A stretch of 25,623 bases of DNA from a bacterium. Lineage in GTDB: Bacteria > B130-G9. Positions 15,829 to 24,081 of the stretch are shown one piece after another. The translations under genes were made by a program, and so were the position numbers. Position 1 is the first letter of the stretch. The number at the start of each line of letters is the position of its first letter. The notes below the pieces were generated by a model. It was not told the DNA's origin and searched no databases. It saw only the letters and a list, made by a program, of their open reading frames with translations. Location of the stretch: contig DATLAJ010000060.1 of the NCBI GenBank assembly GCA_035527515.1, forward strand, positions 1 to 25,623, in the 5' to 3' direction.

Positions 15829-15943
15829 CCCGCTATTCATACCGGCGGGCAGAAGGAGATATTCCTTCTTTTCTTAATCTGCCTCGCGGGTTGTTGAGTA
15901 GGCTTCGGGGCTATATATTCTCCATTTGGGAGGTATGAGATAC

Positions 15944-16654
15944 ATGTCACCGCGCCAAAAGGCGATCGTTCTGCTCTCTGGCGGTTTGGATTCGACGGTT
16001 TCGCTGGCGTGGGCGGTCCGCGAATACAACGTCACGAGGGCTATTTTCGTTGGATACGGGCACAAAGCGTCCAGAATGGAGGCCACCTCTGTCACTGCCA
16101 TTGCGAGTCGCTGCAAGGTTGAGGTGTCGCACATCAGACTACCCTTTTTCGCCCAGCTTTGCCGCAGCTATGAGGCCATCAACATACACACGACCGCAGA
16201 TTCCTCGGAGCGGCCCTCGGAAGCGACCGACGGTCTGCTGAGCGTGTGGGTGCCAAATCGCAATATGGTGTTAGTCTCTATTGCCGCTGCGTTCGCCGAG
16301 GCCCTGGGCTGCGAGGTTGTGGTTGCTGGCTTCAACGTTGAAGAGGCCGAGCAGTTTCCTGACAACAGTGATGAGTTCGTGGCGAGGATGAACAGCGCTC
16401 TTGAGCTCTCGACGCTTTCGTCTGTTCGGCTCATGTGCCCGCTGATTGGGCTCCGCAAGGCGGAGATACTCAAGATGGGAATCGCACTCGAAGCGCCGGT
16501 GGAACTTATCTACTCCTGCTACGAGGGCAATGAGACGATGTGCGGCGAGTGCATGTCTTGCCTGCGCCTCAAGAAGGCCATTTCGGAGCTTTGCGCATCG
16601 GACGGGCTCACCGGTGAGCTCAAGGGAAAAATGAATCGGAGGTTTCTCAAATGA
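15944..16654 (+). CDS. queC: 7-cyano-7-deazaguanine synthase (QueC family)
   Basis: 236 residues from ATG 15944. It converts 7-carboxy-7-deazaguanine, ATP and ammonia to preQ0. Evidence: the PP-loop SGGLDST (12-18), the RNMVLVSIAAAFAEALG helix, and the C-terminal zinc site with four cysteines in SCYEGNETMCGECMSCLRLKKA. Two nearer upstream starts exist (TTG 15926, ATG 15935), but GGGAGG at 15928-15933 is 10 nt before ATG 15944 and too close to 15935. The usual NxxDYSGYPDC stretch is here EEAEQFPDNSDEF, so this is a divergent member. It overlaps DUF366 by four bases (ATGA), implying translational coupling. Confidence 0.88.
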   Translation: MSPRQKAIVLLSGGLDSTVSLAWAVREYNVTRAIFVGYGHKASRMEATSVTAIASRCKVEVSHIRLPFFAQLCRSYEAINIHTTADSSERPSEATDGLLSVWVPNRNMVLVSIAAAFAEALGCEVVVAGFNVEEAEQFPDNSDEFVARMNSALELSTLSSVRLMCPLIGLRKAEILKMGIALEAPVELIYSCYEGNETMCGECMSCLRLKKAISELCASDGLTGELKGKMNRRFLK

Positions 16655-17247
16655 GATGGGCGTTTATCCCGAAGAGAATTGACTACGACGGAAGCCAGCT
16701 GGCTTCCCACTTCGCGTTCAGAACCGCCTCACTAGTGGGCGATTCCGTTGTTGCATTTGTGGGTTCGTGTAACGTGAAGTCGGAGTGCATGGTTGACGTC
16801 GCGGACCTTGTTGCTGGTTTCAAGATAGTAAGCAGGCAGATGCTGCACTTTATAGTTGAGCACTTCGATGCCGACCTGGACAGGGCAATCTTGAGACAGC
16901 GACTACTTGTATCGATCCTCCAGCAGGAGGTGAACACGAGGCTCCGCGAGAAGAAGAGCGAGAGATTCGTAGAAAGAGAAGGGGATGACCTTTTTGTGAG
17001 CGGCAGAAAGCTGACTGTAAGCGTCGCCACGGCAAGCCCTGTCTCGTGCCTCATTCATCTCGGCGTCAACATCGATGCTCGCGGCGCACCTGTTGAAGCG
17101 ATTGGGGTGTCGGAGCTTCTACCTAGGAAAACCCTCGAGACTCTCGTAGCCAACGTTATGAGGCGCTATGTGGCGGAGGATAATAGCATTCAGGAGGCCC
17201 GTGCGCTCGTGCGCGGAGTCGGCGAGTATGGGAGCAACGCTGAATGA
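16651..17247 (+). CDS. DUF366 family protein, in queC-queE operon
   Basis: 198 residues; the ATG overlaps the queC stop (ATGA) and its own stop overlaps queE the same way. I recognise DUF366 from the pattern RFxxxxIxYxGxxL...HFAFR near the start, the acidic CMVDVADLVAG and the segment MLHFIVEHFDADLDRAILRQRLLV, then the core GDDLFVSGRKLTVSVATASPVSCLIHLGVNI. DUF366 is best known from archaea and some deep bacterial lineages. The family has no established activity that I know of. Its place between queC and queE, with no queD or folE in the window, suggests a role in 7-deazaguanine synthesis or use (inference). Confidence 0.8.
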   Translation: MRWAFIPKRIDYDGSQLASHFAFRTASLVGDSVVAFVGSCNVKSECMVDVADLVAGFKIVSRQMLHFIVEHFDADLDRAILRQRLLVSILQQEVNTRLREKKSERFVEREGDDLFVSGRKLTVSVATASPVSCLIHLGVNIDARGAPVEAIGVSELLPRKTLETLVANVMRRYVAEDNSIQEARALVRGVGEYGSNAE

Positions 17248-18017
17248 TGTCTCGAACGACGGCGGGCGAGTCCGCTGTGGGCTATTTGGCCGAGCTGTTC
17301 GAGGGCATTCAGGGCGAGGGTCTGTTTGCGGGTTATCATCACGCGTTCATAAGGCTCGCCGGCTGTAGCCTCGGCTGCAAATACTGTGACACGCGATACG
17401 CGCAGAAGCAAGATGGCCTATTTCGCGTGCTTCGGGGTACAGGCACCGTCATCAAGGAACTTGAGAACCCAATATCGGTGGCGACGGTAGTCAAGGAGCT
17501 TGGTTCGCTCATCAAGAGCTCATCCTCGATCTCCGCCGTATGCGTGACCGGCGGCGAGCCACTTGAGCAGCCAGGTTTTTTGGGGGAATTATTGAAGGCG
17601 ATTGAGCCGTTTGAAGTCCCGATTCTACTGGAGACTAACGGCGTCGAACACGAGAGCCTCGGCCGACTGCTCAATCTTCTGGACGTCATCTCCATAGACA
17701 TTAAGCTGCCAAGCACATCTGGCCGCAACGACCTCTGGGACCGCCACGAGGCTTTTCTGCAAGCGGCACGACACAAGCAAGTGTTCATCAAGATCGCGAT
17801 AGACGACACCACCGAGCCCAGGGAAGTCCAGCGAGCCGCCGAGATGGTAGCGGGGACATTCCACGAGGCGCCGTTTTTTTTGCAGCCAGTCACGGACAGC
17901 ACCGGTGCACTGACGGTCTCCTATCGGCACATCTTGGAGCTGTTCGACGTGTGTGCGAGGCAACTGAGGGACGTTCGCGTGATGCCGCAGATTCACAAGA
18001 TGATAGGTTCGTTATGA
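17244..18017 (+). CDS. queE: 7-carboxy-7-deazaguanine synthase (radical SAM)
   Basis: 257 residues. It turns 6-carboxy-5,6,7,8-tetrahydropterin into 7-carboxy-7-deazaguanine, the step before QueC. Motifs: FEGIQGEGLFAG at the start, the cluster motif CSLGCKYC (Cys41, Cys45, Cys48) followed by DTRYA, the SAM-binding VTGGEPLEQ, LLETNGV, and ISIDIKLPS. The insert after DTRYAQKQDG is long, as in the larger QueE forms. ATG 17244 overlaps the DUF366 stop; a second ATG directly follows, so the start may be one codon later. It is the third gene of the operon that began at 15944. Confidence 0.92.
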   Translation: MMSRTTAGESAVGYLAELFEGIQGEGLFAGYHHAFIRLAGCSLGCKYCDTRYAQKQDGLFRVLRGTGTVIKELENPISVATVVKELGSLIKSSSSISAVCVTGGEPLEQPGFLGELLKAIEPFEVPILLETNGVEHESLGRLLNLLDVISIDIKLPSTSGRNDLWDRHEAFLQAARHKQVFIKIAIDDTTEPREVQRAAEMVAGTFHEAPFFLQPVTDSTGALTVSYRHILELFDVCARQLRDVRVMPQIHKMIGSL

Positions 18018-18045
18018 CAGCCAATAGCCAACTGAGCAGATAGAA

Positions 18046-18318
18046 ATGTTTGCCGCTGAAGTAATCGGAACGGTGGTCGCGACACGTAAGCACCAGAAGC
18101 TCGTAGGGCGGAAGCTTCTGATCGTCAGAAGCTTGGGGCGTGATGGCAAAACAACCCAGGACGAGATGGTGGCTGTGGACACCGTTGGTGCTGGCGTGGG
18201 CGATCGGGTTTTGGTGCTCAGGGAGGGAGGGTCCGCCTCGATGGCGATGGGCGTTCCGGGGTCTCCTGTGAACGTTGTCATTGTTGGTATCATTGATGAG
18301 ATGTATGTCAAACCGTAG
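18046..18318 (+). CDS. EutN/CcmL-family microcompartment vertex protein (lone)
   Basis: 90 residues, a complete single-domain BMC-P protein. The start MFAAEVIGTVVATRKHQKLVG, the segment KLLIVRSL, the VAVDTVGAGVGDRVLVLREGGSA core and the closing VVIVGIIDEMYV are the standard EutN/CcmL pattern. These proteins form pentamers that cap the vertices of bacterial microcompartments. Shell hexamers (BMC-H) and encapsulated enzymes are absent from this window, so the gene is either an orphan or far from its partners. It starts 28 nt after queE and could be co-transcribed with it. Confidence 0.9.
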   Translation: MFAAEVIGTVVATRKHQKLVGRKLLIVRSLGRDGKTTQDEMVAVDTVGAGVGDRVLVLREGGSASMAMGVPGSPVNVVIVGIIDEMYVKP

Positions 18319-18496
18319 GTGTGAACATAAGACGTGGCTGCCCGCCGCTTCCTCTTTTGCGATGAGTAGATGACAGTTGGCCTTATAGCCCCGTTCCCTG
18401 AGGACCTCAGCTGTGCCAGCGGCTAGCGTCCGCGAGGCAGAAGACGACGAGCCGATGGGGCGCTGATTTTGGGGCAAGCTATGTATCTGGACGACA

Positions 18497-19636
18497 ATGA
18501 ACTCGTATTGCATTATGGGGCCGGTCGCTCCGCTTAGGGGCGGAATAGCCCACTACACAACACTGCTTGCTGAAGAGCTCAAAAACAAGGGCGAGGTGAA
18601 CGTCATCTCCTTCTCGCGGCTCTACCCCAGCTTGCTCTTTCCCGGAAAGTCACAGGTCGTCGAGAACGGAGCGCTTAAGCCCCCGCCAAACGTCGATTTC
18701 TCCCTCGACACTATGAACCCATTGACCTGGATAGCGGCGGCCAAGAAGATCGCGGCCATGAAGCCCGACATGCTCATCGTCCCGCTTTGGGTTACATTCC
18801 TCGTTCCGCCCTTTCTCGCAATCGTCTCTAGCGTGAGGCGCCACTCGAGCGCCAAGGTCCTGTTCATTTGCCACAACGTGATCCCGCACGATGTCAGCAG
18901 GGTTCATCTCCTACTGGTCAAGATGCTTCTCAAAAGGGGAGACTTCGCCATCGTCCACTCCGACCGGGAGATGGCCCTCGTCCGGTCTGCGGTCCCGACC
19001 GTCCGCGTTATGAAGCACTTTCATCCGACATACGACTTCTTCGCAAGCGCCGGGGAACATGAAATGACGTGTGAGGAGGCCAGAGATAACCTACGGATTT
19101 CTAAGGATAAACTTGTCCTACTCTTCTTCGGGTTTGTGAGGCGCTACAAGGGGCTTGATCTGCTCATCGAGGCGATGCCAAAGGTGTGTAAATGCGTGGA
19201 CGCGGAGCTCTTGATAGTCGGAGAGTTCTGGGAGAAACGCGTTGAATACGAGAGGATGATTGAGCGCGCCTCGCTCCAGCAAAACATAAGAATCATCGAT
19301 AGATACGTTCCGGACAATGAAGTGGCACTTTATTTCACGGCGGCCGATATTGTCATCTTGCCATATCGTGAGGCAACTCAGAGTGGCGTGGTCCAGATAG
19401 CCTACGCATTTTGTAAACCTGTCATCACAACCGACGTTGGTGGACTGCCCGAGGTTGTTCACGATGGGAGGACGGGTTATGTCGTTCCAAGCGAGGAGCC
19501 AGACGCCATAGCGGACGCAGTTTTGCGCTTCAGCCGGGAGCGGGCGAGCGTAGATTTCGCCGGCAATATCGAGGCGGTGAAAGTCGCCTTTTCATGGGCA
19601 GTTATCACGCGTTCTATTGAGCAGTGCTTGATGTAG
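18497..19636 (+). CDS. Glycosyltransferase, family 4 (GT-B)
   Basis: 379 residues. It transfers an activated sugar to a growing surface glycan at the cytoplasmic side. The N-terminal Rossmann half has PLRGGIAHYTTLL and, after a hydrophobic stretch, KVLFICHNVIPHD. The C-terminal half starts LVLLFFGFVRRYKGLDLLIEA and carries AELLIVGEFW and VPDNEVALYFTAADIVILPY. The nucleotide-sugar motif is REATQSGVVQIAYAFCKPVI and is followed by TDVGGLPEVV and GYVVPSEEP. This is a classic GT4 layout, though the usual E-G-x-G-x-x-x-x-E is here the variant with REATQSG. Donor and acceptor are unknown. The 178 nt between it and the EutN gene hold no feature that I can support. Confidence 0.9.
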   Translation: MNSYCIMGPVAPLRGGIAHYTTLLAEELKNKGEVNVISFSRLYPSLLFPGKSQVVENGALKPPPNVDFSLDTMNPLTWIAAAKKIAAMKPDMLIVPLWVTFLVPPFLAIVSSVRRHSSAKVLFICHNVIPHDVSRVHLLLVKMLLKRGDFAIVHSDREMALVRSAVPTVRVMKHFHPTYDFFASAGEHEMTCEEARDNLRISKDKLVLLFFGFVRRYKGLDLLIEAMPKVCKCVDAELLIVGEFWEKRVEYERMIERASLQQNIRIIDRYVPDNEVALYFTAADIVILPYREATQSGVVQIAYAFCKPVITTDVGGLPEVVHDGRTGYVVPSEEPDAIADAVLRFSRERASVDFAGNIEAVKVAFSWAVITRSIEQCLM

Positions 19637-19700
19637 AGGCTGTCTCGAGTTCATCGGCTGTCACGGTCGGTCTGGGCAGATGGCTCTTCCGAATCTGACC

Positions 19701-20237
19701 TCAGTTCTTGAGAAGCTTGTTCAGTTCCTCGAGAATCGGCTCAACGTCCATGCCGTGAACCTCGACGGCCTGCCCTATTGTCTCCGTTGCCGCCGATGGG
19801 CAGGAAACGCAGGCAAGGCCGTGCTCGAACAGGAGCTTTGCCACGTCAGGATGGACTGCGAGCGCCTCGGTGAGCGGCGTGTCTTTGGTGAACCTGAACT
19901 TACCCTCTCGCTTGAGCTGGTCGAAACTCAGGTGCGCCAGTGCTTCTTTTAGCTTATGCAGTGCGGCCTGAGTCTCCTGCTCCTGCCGCATGAGGGAGTC
20001 CCTGAAGCTGTCCAGTGACGAGGAAAGCTCCTTGATGCGAGAGACGTTTCTGTAAAGGACGGTGCATAGCCAAATGCCCAGCGTCGCCAGGACAGCCCAA
20101 ATCAACTGATACGGGAGGGGCGAGAGAGTTTTTCCGAAGATGACGGTTACGCCAGGCCGCACAACAAGCCTGATAAGCAGAAAAAAGACCGCAGCGATAA
20201 CAAGCCATCCGATTGATGATTTAGCCCTGTTTTGCAT
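19701..20237 (-). CDS. Membrane-anchored DUF1858 domain protein
   Basis: 178 residues, ATG with GGAG 8 nt upstream. Two membrane spans (about 10-29 and 44-62) are followed by a charged helical segment (65-110, likely coiled coil: ELSSSLDSFRDSLMRQEQET) and a C-terminal DUF1858 domain (about 116-178). That domain begins FTKDTPLTEALAVHPDVAKLL and holds the Cys pair in GLACVSCPSA (Cys143, Cys146). DUF1858 is found alone or with redox and sulfur-cluster proteins and has no settled function; the CxxC suggests redox or metal sensing (inference). It is convergent with the glycosyltransferase and the last gene of the minus-strand carbamoylation cluster, 152 nt after DUF5989, so it may be a separate unit. 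Confidence 0.8.
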   Translation of the reverse strand: MQNRAKSSIGWLVIAAVFFLLIRLVVRPGVTVIFGKTLSPLPYQLIWAVLATLGIWLCTVLYRNVSRIKELSSSLDSFRDSLMRQEQETQAALHKLKEALAHLSFDQLKREGKFRFTKDTPLTEALAVHPDVAKLLFEHGLACVSCPSAATETIGQAVEVHGMDVEPILEELNKLLKN

Positions 20238-20389
20238 GATAGCATCTCCTTATTTGGAGCAAAGAGCCCTGCTGAAGAGAGTCAATCTATTACCCCAGGT
20301 CGTAGGTCAGTCAGACCACTTCCCCGCCGCTCCGCAAGGGGCAAAACAGCTCCGCCTCAAACGGCCCGAACCTACTTTCAGGATAATCT

Positions 20390-20548
20390 CTAGAACAAAG
20401 TGTAGATGAACGGTGCCAGCGCAGAGCTCTCACCGAAGATAATGACCACTCCCATAAGCAGCAGCACAAAAACGATCGGCAACAGCCAGAACTTTTTTCT
20501 GACCTTGAGGAACTGCCAGAGCTCCTTCGCTATACCTATCTTCCCCAT
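20390..20548 (-). CDS. Small membrane protein, DUF5989 type
   Basis: 52 residues. The translation starts MGKIGIAKELWQFLKVRKKF, followed by one membrane span (about 21-38) and the closing GESSALAPFIYTLF. This matches the DUF5989 pattern I know (short N-terminal LWQFLKVRKKWW, one span, conserved SALAPFIYTLF end). It starts 25 nt after the SxtJ-family stop. In other genomes this tiny protein accompanies carbamoyltransferase and SxtJ-like genes in glycan clusters; its action is not known. A helper or anchor for the carbamoyltransferase is an inference. Confidence 0.85.
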   Translation of the reverse strand: MGKIGIAKELWQFLKVRKKFWLLPIVFVLLLMGVVIIFGESSALAPFIYTLF

Positions 20549-20573
20549 GTCTTAGGTTCCTACGATAGCCCCA

Positions 20574-20996
20574 TTAAAACTGCCTCGTGTAACGCTCAAG
20601 GCCGTCTTTGGATTTTTCCTTGAGTACCCAGAAGCTTATCTTGTCAGGATTGAACTGTCTCTGCAATGGGTCTCGCCTCATCAATCTCATTACGAGCCCA
20701 ATTGGCGTGAACATACAGTAGAAGACAAGGCTAAGCAGTAGCCGTGCATTGAACCACCCGATTGCCCGAGCCACCACCATCCAGCATCTGAAAGCTGGCG
20801 CCAACGGTCCAGGCCACACAAGCGACAACAGAAACACAACGGCCGTTGCCGCGACCAGTATGAGCCCTATGGGAGTTCCGGTCGGGTAGCCACGCAACCA
20901 GTATCTGATAACAGTCAACAACGCAACCAGCGCAAGCAAGACCCCTGCGACGAGCCTCATCTGCTTTGTCTCGCCTACGGATAGTCTCTTTCTCAT
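20574..20996 (-). CDS. SxtJ-family membrane protein
   Basis: 140 residues. Its ATG (20994-20996) shares one base with the carbamoyltransferase stop (TAATG), so translation is coupled. Three hydrophobic segments (about 15-31, 41-60 and 87-105) are followed by a basic, polar tail with FTPIGLVMRLMRRDPL and DKISFWVLKEKS. I recognise the SxtJ family by this FTPIGLxMRLxxxDPLxR motif. Members sit next to carbamoyltransferases in saxitoxin and polysaccharide clusters. Function unproven; probably a membrane partner of the carbamoyltransferase (inference). Confidence 0.82.
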   Translation of the reverse strand: MRKRLSVGETKQMRLVAGVLLALVALLTVIRYWLRGYPTGTPIGLILVAATAVVFLLSLVWPGPLAPAFRCWMVVARAIGWFNARLLLSLVFYCMFTPIGLVMRLMRRDPLQRQFNPDKISFWVLKEKSKDGLERYTRQF

Positions 20997-22810
20997 TAGT
21001 CCGGTGGAAACTCCTTTTGCCAGTCAATCTTCTCTTCCCAGGGAGCCTGCTCGTCCTTGTCTAAAAGGAAAGAACCCATGGCAAGGTAGTCCATTCTGGT
21101 GCGCATGAAGCACCGGTATGCCTCCTTGGGAGTGCACACAATCGGCTCACCTCGCACGTTGAACGAGGTGTTTATTATCACGGGACAGCCGGTCAGATTC
21201 TTGAACTCGGAGATAATGCTGTAATACAGCGGGTTGTCCTTCTTATCTACGGTTTGAATCCTTGCCGAGTAATCGACGTGGGTAACGGCCGGGACGTCTG
21301 ATCGTCTAAGTCTGAGCTTGTCCAGGCCAAACAGGCTCTTCGCGGTTTGGTGTTCGATTCGCCGCTCCTTCTTGACGGGCGCCACCAGCAACATGTAAGG
21401 ACTCTCGCAACCGATCTCGAAGTAGTCCGAGGCGTCTTCCCGTAGGACGCTCGGGGCAAACGGCCTGAACGACTCTCGGAACTTGATCTTCCTGTTCATA
21501 ATGCTCTGCATCTCTTCGGACCTCGCATCGCCTATGATGCTTCTTGCCCCGAGAGCCCGCGGGCCAAACTCCATCCGGCCCTGACACAGGCCGACGACCT
21601 TTTCGCTCGCAACGAGTCTCGCGATGGCCTTCGGCAGCTCGTTCGGCGCAAGCCTGCTGAACTTGGCGCCCTGCTCTTTGAGGAACGCCTCGATCTCATC
21701 GTCCGAAAAGTCCGGCCCAAGCAGCGAGGCTTTCTGAGCATCGGTAACGCCGTCCGCCTCTCTCGGATTGCCGAGGCATTGATGCCATATAAAGAGAGCA
21801 ACGCCCAGGGCGCCTCCCGCATCGCCCGCCGCCGGCTGTATCCAAATGTTCTCGAAGGGGCCTTCATGCAATATCCGCCCGTTGCCAACGCAATTCAACG
21901 CCACGCCGCCGGCGAGGCAGAGGTTCTTCATGCCCGTTACTTTGTGGACGTGTTTGGCCATCTTGAGCATGACCTCCTCCGTAACCTCCTGAACGGACCG
22001 GGCGAGGTCCATGTCGCGCTGCCGGATGGGCGCTTCGGGCTTCCTTGGCGGGCCGCCAAAGGCTTTGTGGAAGCGCTTGTTTGTCATCGTCAGGCCGGCG
22101 CAGTAGTTGAAGTAGTCCATGTTCAAGATGAATGAGCCGTCGTCCTGGACCTTGATTAGCAGCTCGTGAATCAAGTCAACGAACTCTGGCTCGCCGTATG
22201 GCGCCAGCCCCATGACCTTATACTCGCCCGAGTTGACCCTAAAGCCGGTGTAATAGGTGAAGGCAGAATACAGGAGGCCGAGCGAGTGCGGGAAGTGCAG
22301 CTCCGCCATGATCTTGATCTGATTGCCCTCGCCGACGCCGTAACTCGAGGTGGCCCACTCGCCAACACCGTCCATCGTTATGATCGCGGCCTCGTTGAAG
22401 GGCGATGGGAGAAAGGCGCTGGCCGCATGCGATTCGTGATGCTCTGTGAACAGGACCTCGCCATCGTAGTCAAGCTCCTTTTTTATGACGTCTTTTATCC
22501 AGAGCTTGCTCGACAGCCACAACGGCATCGCTTTCAGAAATGAGCGAATGCCGCAAGGAGCGTAGGACAGATAGGTCTCCAGGAGCCGCTCGAACTTCAG
22601 GAACGGCTTGTCGTAGAACCCGACATAGTTCAGGTCTTGGGCAGATATGCCCACGTGCTCAAGACAGTATTTCACCGCGTTCTTGGGGAAGCTAAAGTCG
22701 TGCTTCTTCCGCGTGAAGCGCTCCTCCTGCGCGGCTGCAACCACCTCGCCATCAACTACGAGCGCTGCGGCGCTATCGTGATAGAATGCTGATATGCCAA
22801 GTATTTTCAT
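20996..22810 (-). CDS. Carbamoyltransferase, NodU/CmcH family
   Basis: 604 residues, the normal length for the family. It transfers a carbamoyl group from carbamoyl phosphate (through carbamoyl-adenylate) to a hydroxyl group, here probably of a surface sugar. The N-terminal YrdC/Kae1-like domain has MKILGISAFYHDSAAALV, HHESHAASAF (His124, His125, His128) for metal binding, ITMDGVGEW, and GGVALNCVGNGR. The C-terminal domain has EFGPRALGARSIIGDAR and NTSFNVRGEPIVCTP. ATG 22810 overlaps the SGNH stop by four bases, so the genes are coupled. Neighbours SxtJ and DUF5989 complete a recurring carbamoylation set. Confidence 0.93.
   Translation of the reverse strand: MKILGISAFYHDSAAALVVDGEVVAAAQEERFTRKKHDFSFPKNAVKYCLEHVGISAQDLNYVGFYDKPFLKFERLLETYLSYAPCGIRSFLKAMPLWLSSKLWIKDVIKKELDYDGEVLFTEHHESHAASAFLPSPFNEAAIITMDGVGEWATSSYGVGEGNQIKIMAELHFPHSLGLLYSAFTYYTGFRVNSGEYKVMGLAPYGEPEFVDLIHELLIKVQDDGSFILNMDYFNYCAGLTMTNKRFHKAFGGPPRKPEAPIRQRDMDLARSVQEVTEEVMLKMAKHVHKVTGMKNLCLAGGVALNCVGNGRILHEGPFENIWIQPAAGDAGGALGVALFIWHQCLGNPREADGVTDAQKASLLGPDFSDDEIEAFLKEQGAKFSRLAPNELPKAIARLVASEKVVGLCQGRMEFGPRALGARSIIGDARSEEMQSIMNRKIKFRESFRPFAPSVLREDASDYFEIGCESPYMLLVAPVKKERRIEHQTAKSLFGLDKLRLRRSDVPAVTHVDYSARIQTVDKKDNPLYYSIISEFKNLTGCPVIINTSFNVRGEPIVCTPKEAYRCFMRTRMDYLAMGSFLLDKDEQAPWEEKIDWQKEFPPD
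22791..22810 (-). repeat. Direct repeat, copy 1 (carbamoyltransferase start)
   Basis: These 20 bases (reverse complement ATGAAAATACTTGGCATATC) match 24146-24165 with one mismatch. The two copies flank the SGNH gene 22807-24018. Confidence 0.75.
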
Positions 22811-24018
22811 GGTGTTTGTCCCGTCTGTGGGAGTGGACCTGCCTTTTCACGGATCCAAGCAAGGCTCATCAACTTCTTGCTTATGATGGACGCGACGAGC
22901 TTGGATCCGGCATTGTTAAGGTGAATCGTGTCATACATCCACTTGCTCTCTTGAGGCACTTGCGTCGCTAGGTCAATGACTAGGACATCGTTCACGCGAC
23001 CCACTTTTCTTACGGTATCATTAAACGCATCATATACGTCTTTGTAATTGGAATAGCCTATCCCCAGGCTGAAGAGTGGGTCCAATTTCCTAAGGACAAT
23101 CTCATCCGGATTGTCCCTATACCTATTCGCCTGAGTCATCAGAACGGGTGTGATCCCTCTTGCTCTGCAGACTGAAATAAACATATTCAGGCTCATCTCG
23201 AACTCCGAGATCAGCTTACCTTTGTTCATGGAAAGTTTCTTGCCTCTTATGTGTGCAAATTCATCGACTCGAGCGCGCCGCCTTAGCTTGTTCTTGATGC
23301 GCCACATTCTTTCGTAGATATTGGGAATAGCCGTTCGCACAAGCGTTTTGAAACATATGATCGGTGAAGCCTCCGGCTTATTCGGTATCTGTACTTGCAC
23401 TAGAGATTTGGAAGGATTGTCATTCCAATACGTGCCTTCATACAGTAGAATGCCCAGGTCGTTTATATTATGCTCTATTACAACTATCTGGGGCTTAAGC
23501 GGGACGACCTTATTGATCAGGGCATTGATTGAATGCATCGAATTATTGCCGCTTACCCCGCCATTATATGAATTGACTTTCTTGCCGGTTTTCTCCTCCA
23601 GAACATGTCCTGCCAAATAAGGAAACCTCATTTCCTCATTCACATATACGCACTCCGTCGTAGACCCACCCAAGAAGACCAGTGTGAGATCTGGATGGTC
23701 ATGCCTTTTTGAGGGCATAATAAACCCATCATCGTCCGTTCTCAGAATGTATTGCTTTTGTACGAGAGTATCGCACTTAGTCATATACTCATCGCTCGGG
23801 ACTGTATGCCTAAAAGTATTTGCCCCAAGGTCTTTGAGTCTGATGCACCTTTTCACACCCGGGGAAGTCTTTTTTGGAGGACTCTCAACATTGATGATTG
23901 CTAGGACCAATTCGACACAGAAAATCAGAACCAAGCTCGCGAGCAGGGTGAATAGAGCGATAGTCATTGCCGGGTGCTTCTGGAAGCAGCTCTTATCAGT
24001 TGTATTGTCGGACGCCAC
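22807..24018 (-). CDS. SGNH-type hydrolase, membrane-anchored
   Basis: 403 residues. GTG start at 24018 has GGAG about 9 nt upstream. One N-terminal membrane span (about 19-43) anchors a periplasmic domain. SGNH elements: block I FLGGSTTE (Ser119), the oxyanion region YNGGVSGNNS, EHNINDL (Asn186), and the C-terminal DTIHLNNAG with the Asp-His pair. Such proteins act as esterases, acetyltransferases or acetyl esterases on exported glycans. Its stop overlaps the carbamoyltransferase start by four bases. The DNA here is visibly AT-richer than its neighbours and the ends are bounded by a 20-bp repeat, hinting at insertion or transfer. Confidence 0.82.
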   Translation of the reverse strand: MASDNTTDKSCFQKHPAMTIALFTLLASLVLIFCVELVLAIINVESPPKKTSPGVKRCIRLKDLGANTFRHTVPSDEYMTKCDTLVQKQYILRTDDDGFIMPSKRHDHPDLTLVFLGGSTTECVYVNEEMRFPYLAGHVLEEKTGKKVNSYNGGVSGNNSMHSINALINKVVPLKPQIVVIEHNINDLGILLYEGTYWNDNPSKSLVQVQIPNKPEASPIICFKTLVRTAIPNIYERMWRIKNKLRRRARVDEFAHIRGKKLSMNKGKLISEFEMSLNMFISVCRARGITPVLMTQANRYRDNPDEIVLRKLDPLFSLGIGYSNYKDVYDAFNDTVRKVGRVNDVLVIDLATQVPQESKWMYDTIHLNNAGSKLVASIISKKLMSLAWIREKAGPLPQTGQTP

Positions 24019-24081
24019 AGATATTCTCTCCTTGCGATTTGGTCCTCAAATGAGTCATAACCAGCACATTATGCCAAGCAG

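Noticed and set aside
17890-18513. 207-aa minus-strand frame across the queE end and EutN gene
   Set aside because: It is antisense to two well-recognised genes and shows no family features.
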